DNA of 64,000 nt from Vibrio spartinae. GTDB lineage: Bacteria; Pseudomonadota; Gammaproteobacteria; Enterobacterales; Vibrionaceae. The DNA lies in assembly GCF_024347135.1 (NCBI RefSeq), contig NZ_AP024907.1:2161001-2225000 (forward strand). The letters run 5' to 3'. The notes beneath the pieces were generated by a model. The model did no database searches and was not told where the DNA came from. It saw only the letters and a program-made list of their open reading frames with translations. The position numbers and the translations under genes are program-made. Each line of letters starts with the position of its first letter. Positions within the stretch are counted from its first letter, which is position 1. This document shows, piece after piece, positions 59,447-64,000 of this stretch.

Positions 59447-61537
59447 CTATAAGCTAATACTATCAATCTGCTCTTGTAAACTTTGCTCAAACTGCCCTTG
59501 GACCGAATAAATCTCCTGCGTTAACCGCTCCATCTCTTTCAGGATTTTCGCTGTCTCAGCCTGAGTCTTGGCATTGTCATACCGCTGGCTATCTGCCGAT
59601 ATTTGTTCTTTCTGGGCTCCGGCCTGAATCTTCACAGCTTCGGCTTCCAACTTCTCAACTTTGGCTTTCAGTTCCCGCATAGCCAATTCCATCTGCATCT
59701 GCTCCTGTTGCTGCTTGGCAGACTGAGCCTGCTTTTCTTCCGGGGTCATATCATCGGGGTCTTTGGGAATATTGAGCGCGCCGCGAACTCGTTCCATAAA
59801 TTCCGGTTTATTCGGAATGTCGGAGAGTTCAGCCACTAGGTCAATCACCGCAACCTGTACCTGTGGTGGGAGTTGAACGGTTAACTGCATCATCCGGTCA
59901 GCTAACTGAGCCTTGTATGCAGTTGTCTGCTGGATCGGAGCCAGCGCAATATGCGCTCTCAGCCGGGTAATATCGTTCGTCAGCCCTTCTTCTGTCATCT
60001 GATTAATCATGACGGTCTTGCGTTTGTGTCTGTCGTCCCGGTGGATCACAATTGTTCTGTCTTTGTGAGATTTCATATCTTCAAGAATGTAACCCAGTAG
60101 TAACTCTCCGACGAGCTGACAACCAAACCGATAGTTATCATTAATTTCAGCCAGTGTCGTTGCCCCCTGCTCGACAAGATTAGCAATCGCCACCCCGGAA
60201 TCTGCGCCACTTTCCTGCCCCAGAAACGCTGAATAAATCCCCATGGTATCTTGGATTAACTTCATCGACTCCTGCATGACATTAAACTGCTGTGCCGCGA
60301 TATTGAAATCTTGCTGGACTTGGAAGGCCTCTGAAATGGTTTTCTTGTTTCGCCGGTCAGGATTCAGCTCAATATAACCATCGGCCTTTTCAACCTCTTC
60401 AAGGATTTTGGTGCGGCTCATATTGGTCGCATCTTCATCAGCAACCACCCGTTTTGCCTGAAGCAGCCATGTCAGTTTAATCCGCCTGAAATTCACTTCG
60501 TTCTGCGCCGGAATAGCCCGCGCCACCAGACCATAGGGCTCACCGTTTGAATCTTTGCGATAGCCAAAAAACGGCACAATCGGAAACATCCCATTGGGTG
60601 CCTGACACTCCCGGCTTCCCAGATGATGAGGACCGGCGAACCAGCTTTCATAAATCCGGCTCACCTGAGCGTTTTCTAGCTGCGCCTTACCCAGTGCGAG
60701 CGCAACTTGGTGCGGAATAAAATCTTTCCGGTATTCAATCACCCGCCCGTTTGAAAAACGCAGCACCGGCATCCGCTCAAATTTACGGATGTAGATGATT
60801 TGCAACTTTATCCGTTTACGGTTCTGGCTGAGATATTCTGTTTGTTCACGAGTCCAACTATTGTGCTCCTCCCATGCACTAAGCAAATCCGGGTCGTATC
60901 CGTCAACCAGAGTGGTATCTACAAACCCCTGCCAGTTGTTTGCTGCATACTCAATCACGGTGGCTTTATTCGGCACCATGGATATCAGTTCATCAACATC
61001 AATCCAGCGCTGGCGCATCACCCATCGACAATCTGACCAGTCTGATTCAACAGAAAACCAGTCCCAGTAGATTTCATCCCGTGGCACATTTTTGATTTTA
61101 TAGCGTGGTCCGAATGGATTTGGATTGCGATAAACTTCCACGAACCCAATGCCACATTTAATCTGATTGGCATACGCATCCGAGCGCGCTTTATCCATTC
61201 GCCCCAGTCGGCAGGCATCAGAAAATTCAGCGTTAACAGCCTCGGCCAACAGTTCCATCTCTTCATCGGGGTCATCGGCAATCACCATCAAATCGGTTCT
61301 GGTCTTGGCTTCCATGCCGAGTACACCGTCTACAGTCGGCGCAATCAGATTGTGCATTGTCTCCGGCTGATTGCGCTCTTTGAGGACTGCGACAACGTTG
61401 GCCGGTAGCTGGTCGCCGTCGTAATATGCATGAGCAACCTTTGCTTTCGAACGCCAGTCCGGCTGTCCATCAATATCGGACATTAAATCGAGCACCTTCA
61501 TGTGATCGACTGCTTTAGTTTTCAGTTGAACGGTCAT
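59447..61537 (-). CDS. Phage portal protein, P22 type
   Basis: A 696-residue portal. The N-terminal half has HAYYDGDQLP, NLIAPTVDGVLGMEAKTRTDL and DEIYWDWFSVESDWSDCRWVMRQRWID, characteristic of P22-like podophage portals; the last 120 residues are a Gln-rich coiled coil. Twelve subunits form the DNA entry vertex. Its ATG overlaps the terminase gene by four bases (ATGA). No scaffold or capsid gene follows as it usually would; the cargo genes and giant gene come next. Confidence 0.9.
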   Translation of the reverse strand: MTVQLKTKAVDHMKVLDLMSDIDGQPDWRSKAKVAHAYYDGDQLPANVVAVLKERNQPETMHNLIAPTVDGVLGMEAKTRTDLMVIADDPDEEMELLAEAVNAEFSDACRLGRMDKARSDAYANQIKCGIGFVEVYRNPNPFGPRYKIKNVPRDEIYWDWFSVESDWSDCRWVMRQRWIDVDELISMVPNKATVIEYAANNWQGFVDTTLVDGYDPDLLSAWEEHNSWTREQTEYLSQNRKRIKLQIIYIRKFERMPVLRFSNGRVIEYRKDFIPHQVALALGKAQLENAQVSRIYESWFAGPHHLGSRECQAPNGMFPIVPFFGYRKDSNGEPYGLVARAIPAQNEVNFRRIKLTWLLQAKRVVADEDATNMSRTKILEEVEKADGYIELNPDRRNKKTISEAFQVQQDFNIAAQQFNVMQESMKLIQDTMGIYSAFLGQESGADSGVAIANLVEQGATTLAEINDNYRFGCQLVGELLLGYILEDMKSHKDRTIVIHRDDRHKRKTVMINQMTEEGLTNDITRLRAHIALAPIQQTTAYKAQLADRMMQLTVQLPPQVQVAVIDLVAELSDIPNKPEFMERVRGALNIPKDPDDMTPEEKQAQSAKQQQEQMQMELAMRELKAKVEKLEAEAVKIQAGAQKEQISADSQRYDNAKTQAETAKILKEMERLTQEIYSVQGQFEQSLQEQIDSISL

Positions 61538-63228
61538 TTTGTCATCCAGTGAGTGGGTTCTCTTGGGGTGTCTTTCTTCTTCGGTCTGACTGGCATCCGG
61601 ACACGCATTTCCTGAGCAATTAGGTAGCTCATGAGCTGGTCATCGAAACAGCTTTCTTGGGCATTCATGCTGCCGCGCTTGTCGTAGACATACGTGTTCA
61701 TTTCGCTGATGGTGCCAATCCATCGAATACCGGACTGTCGGTTCGCTAAAAGAGGTTTTATGCTTTCTGTGAGAATCGGTTTACTGTGCTTTGTTGTGAG
61801 CCAGCCAAGTTTCCGTGTTTCGTCTTCATCTTCCCGGTCAATGTACTGCTCTGCGTAGATTCGACTGGCTGGGTAAATGTCTTTGAGTTTGAGGATAAAT
61901 GCATGGCCGTGGTTGTTACGCTCCGGACCGACGAATGCCATGTTGAACCATGTCGCGATGTGTTTGACCAGATATGCCAACAGTTCGACATCAACATAAC
62001 CGTACCAGTGCGCGACCTGCTCGCCTGTGGATTGCCTGATAACATCAATACTGGAGCGGTCGCCATGCTCCAGACCTTCGGCAATATCGACACCAATGGC
62101 GTACTCTTCGTCTTCATCCGGCAGTTCCCAGACCAGTAACATGTTCATCAATGAAATCTGCCCCTGCTCATCAAGTCGGTTTGGTTTATCGGCTTTAGTG
62201 CGCTTGCCGGTCACGGGCTCAATGTCGTAAACAACCAGCGGCGCTTCACAATCTCCCTCAGCACTCATCACATGGGTTGCATCAAATACCCGGCGACCGG
62301 ATACCAGAAACGCTTCTAATGGCGTTGACGGAAACTCCTGTTTCATTTGTGCGCCCTGCTCGGCCTCTTTGAGCACATACCATTGCCGCTGCGCATCATC
62401 GATGGTGCAGTTCATGGCTTTTTCAACAGCATCGAAATATTCCCGCTGCGCTTTGCTCATCACCACACCACTTACCGGAACCGGAGCGCGGTATTTCGGG
62501 TCTTGCCACCACGCGAAAAAATGGAATTTCCAGTCCAGCAAACTTAACTCGCTGTCGGATTGAGCCGTCTCCAGCGCCTTCATGGTCATGGTGTAGTAAT
62601 CCCCGCCGACACCTTCAGCAGTAGATTCGATAAACGCGATACATTCGGAATGAATCGCATTGAGCGTTCCCGTACGAACTTCCTTTGCTTTCTCTGGATA
62701 TTTCGCACAGATTTTCCCGTGCTCGGAGATATGCAGGCGCTGGACAGTCCCGGAGCGGAATGAAGTTGCAACTTGTATACTCGAATCGTGCTCAAAAAAA
62801 ATCGCGCCGCCGGTGGTACCGGAGCGACGCGACTTGATTCTGAAGCGGCTTTTCAGCCACAGGGGCAAATTATCAAACGGTATTTCTATCTTGGTTCTGA
62901 ATATCTCCCCGGCGGCCTGCCGGTCTTGGGCAATAATTCCGCACTTAAGGTTGTTGTTAAACAGGGCTTCATCAAGCAAGTAGATATCAATAGCAGTAGA
63001 AAATCCAAGCTGACGTGCTTTTAAAATGATGTTCAGGTACCACATCACTTGAAACAACGATTTCTGTGCTGGCCTCAAACGAAAACGAACGAGTTCACCC
63101 CGTTCGTTTTCAATCATGTAGAGATTATCCAGTCGCCACCATTTATCGGACAGTCTTGTCCTGATGTCGTGAATAGCTTGCATCATTCGGTCTAAGGCGC
63201 TGTCGCGTTGATATCCCGATGATACCAC
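61534..63228 (-). CDS. Phage terminase large subunit
   Basis: A 564-residue packaging ATPase-nuclease. The Walker A region is the variant LKARQLGFSTA, Walker B is CIAFIESTAEG, and the nuclease begins at EYAIGVDIAEGLEHGD with later CFDDQLMSYLIAQE. The called start is GTG at 63228, overlapping the previous gene by 37 bp; an ATG at 63186 would give 550 residues with no overlap, and neither has a clear ribosome site. Confidence 0.88.
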   Translation of the reverse strand: MVSSGYQRDSALDRMMQAIHDIRTRLSDKWWRLDNLYMIENERGELVRFRLRPAQKSLFQVMWYLNIILKARQLGFSTAIDIYLLDEALFNNNLKCGIIAQDRQAAGEIFRTKIEIPFDNLPLWLKSRFRIKSRRSGTTGGAIFFEHDSSIQVATSFRSGTVQRLHISEHGKICAKYPEKAKEVRTGTLNAIHSECIAFIESTAEGVGGDYYTMTMKALETAQSDSELSLLDWKFHFFAWWQDPKYRAPVPVSGVVMSKAQREYFDAVEKAMNCTIDDAQRQWYVLKEAEQGAQMKQEFPSTPLEAFLVSGRRVFDATHVMSAEGDCEAPLVVYDIEPVTGKRTKADKPNRLDEQGQISLMNMLLVWELPDEDEEYAIGVDIAEGLEHGDRSSIDVIRQSTGEQVAHWYGYVDVELLAYLVKHIATWFNMAFVGPERNNHGHAFILKLKDIYPASRIYAEQYIDREDEDETRKLGWLTTKHSKPILTESIKPLLANRQSGIRWIGTISEMNTYVYDKRGSMNAQESCFDDQLMSYLIAQEMRVRMPVRPKKKDTPREPTHWMTK

Positions 63229-64000
63229 TCTGTTTTTCGCAGCACGTCCAGATTGCCCTGCTCGCTGTGGTAGGCTAACCGGTCAATGAATCCTGTGAAA
63301 AACGACTCATAGACGTTGATGCCTTCATTGGGTGTATCCGGAGTCCAGCCTTCCGGGTCAGGCATAATGTGGTGCATGTAACTTTCCATGGATGTTCCGC
63401 GTAGCACACAGGTATCAATCCACCCGATTGCCTCATTGAGCGTCGCACCAGACCAGCCCTGTCCCGGTATCGTCATTTCACGGCCACCGAAACCAAACCG
63501 GGTATACATGAAACCGCCGCCGGTAATCCGTCCTGATTTAATCCCCGCTTCGCGTAGTGCTTGTGGCAACTTATCGAAATAAAATGCATCGGTGATATCA
63601 ACAGCCAGTGCCGGTAATTCGCCTTCCGGAACCGGCTGACTCAGCTCGACCGTTGTCACCCCGGCACCGTCTGTATCACCACCGGAGACAATCACTGTGT
63701 TATCCGCCACATTGCCCCCAAAGATTTGCCAGCCGTCTTTGACAACATAGGCAGAATCAAAAGTCACGGTGGTTGAACCGTCGGCAGTCATCGTTGCAAT
63801 CTGGGCTCTTGCCATATCAGCGTTGTAATGATTTCCGAACGGATAACAGATGAAATTTGCCGCATCACTTAGCAATCCCCGAGCTTTCAAGTCAGCCTGT
63901 CCTTTCATGCAGTAAGCAACCGCATCCGCCACGCTTGGCTGTGCGGTCATATCGGAATCATCAGGCAGACCATCGAGCGCAATATCCCAGTCATAGCTAT
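63192..64000 (-). CDS. Phage protein with polysaccharide-deacetylase-like region (5' end outside window)
   Basis: The frame is open through the right edge (upstream residues read SYDWDIALDGLPDDSD before the internal Met at 63950), so the true start lies outside. The visible part has VADAVAYCMKGQADLKARGLLSDAANFICYPFGNHY and later FYFDKLPQALREAGIKSGRITGG. This resembles the second half of NodB-type deacetylases found in phage tail proteins. It may help the phage modify surface or capsular polysaccharide. The family call is tentative. Confidence 0.5.
   Translation of the reverse strand, partial: SYDWDIALDGLPDDSDMTAQPSVADAVAYCMKGQADLKARGLLSDAANFICYPFGNHYNADMARAQIATMTADGSTTVTFDSAYVVKDGWQIFGGNVADNTVIVSGGDTDGAGVTTVELSQPVPEGELPALAVDITDAFYFDKLPQALREAGIKSGRITGGGFMYTRFGFGGREMTIPGQGWSGATLNEAIGWIDTCVLRGTSMESYMHHIMPDPEGWTPDTPNEGINVYESFFTGFIDRLAYHSEQGNLDVLRKTEWYHRDINATAP

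Larger units (their letters stand above)
43778..64000 (-). mobile_element. Part of a podovirus-like prophage
   Basis: Terminase, P22-type portal and a giant polyvalent protein form a leftward block that starts abruptly after repeat unit M and runs off the right edge. No integrase, capsid or lysis genes are in the window, so the rest should lie to the right. The 236 bp at 43778-44013 hold no convincing gene; GTACAAC occurs twice there as a short direct repeat. Confidence 0.8.

Overview
The window looks like chromosomal DNA of a marine gammaproteobacterium, most likely a Vibrionaceae member. The reasons are the asnS-aspC order at the left edge, closely enterobacterial/vibrio-like AspC, CodA, Glk, PqiABC, CobD and CobU proteins, a type I-F CRISPR remnant and a P22-portal-type podophage. 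The species cannot be told from the sequence alone.

Layout. (1) 1-24.6 kb is ordinary chromosome: the last codons of asnS, aspC, a VOC protein, a GGDEF/EAL protein, a CodA-like deaminase, a chemoreceptor, the pqiABC lipid-transport operon, an orphan membrane protein, an ABM-fold monooxygenase, glucokinase, and a GntR/UTRA-controlled ABC-uptake operon. That operon also carries two phosphohydrolases and cobD, and converges on cobU. (2) 24.8-43.8 kb is an accessory region. Small gene islets are separated by at least 13 full or partial copies of a ~470 bp multi-hairpin repeat, all in the same orientation. The islets are: two nearly identical hexapeptide acyltransferases, an AT-rich divergent pair, a Phd/ParE-type toxin-antitoxin pair, a fused nucleotidyltransferase-HEPN protein, a pyocin-domain nuclease with its probable immunity gene, a ClbS-like protein, an orphan type I-F mini-CRISPR, a seven-gene putative lipid-modification operon and a decayed IS3 fragment. 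Almost every gene here is on the minus strand. (3) 43.8-64 kb is part of a podovirus-like prophage, all main genes on the minus strand: an incomplete deacetylase-like gene at the right edge, large terminase, portal, an AT-rich two-gene cargo (HEPN-like protein plus CHAT protease), and a 3,790-residue polyvalent protein with DNA methylase, strawberry-notch helicase, metallopeptidase and LPD38-like regions.

How the genes may work together. The UTRA regulator and two copies of a near-palindromic operator flank the divergent promoter of the uptake operon. Its phosphodiesterase and HAD phosphatase suggest a phosphorylated substrate, and cobD acts on threonine phosphate. In the accessory region the repeat behaves like punctuation between genes. 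Several of its stems differ between copies by paired, compensatory changes, so the folded form appears to be under selection. The strongest candidates for undescribed biology are this repeat family with the genes between its copies, and the HEPN-like/CHAT pair inserted between portal and polyvalent protein genes of the prophage.
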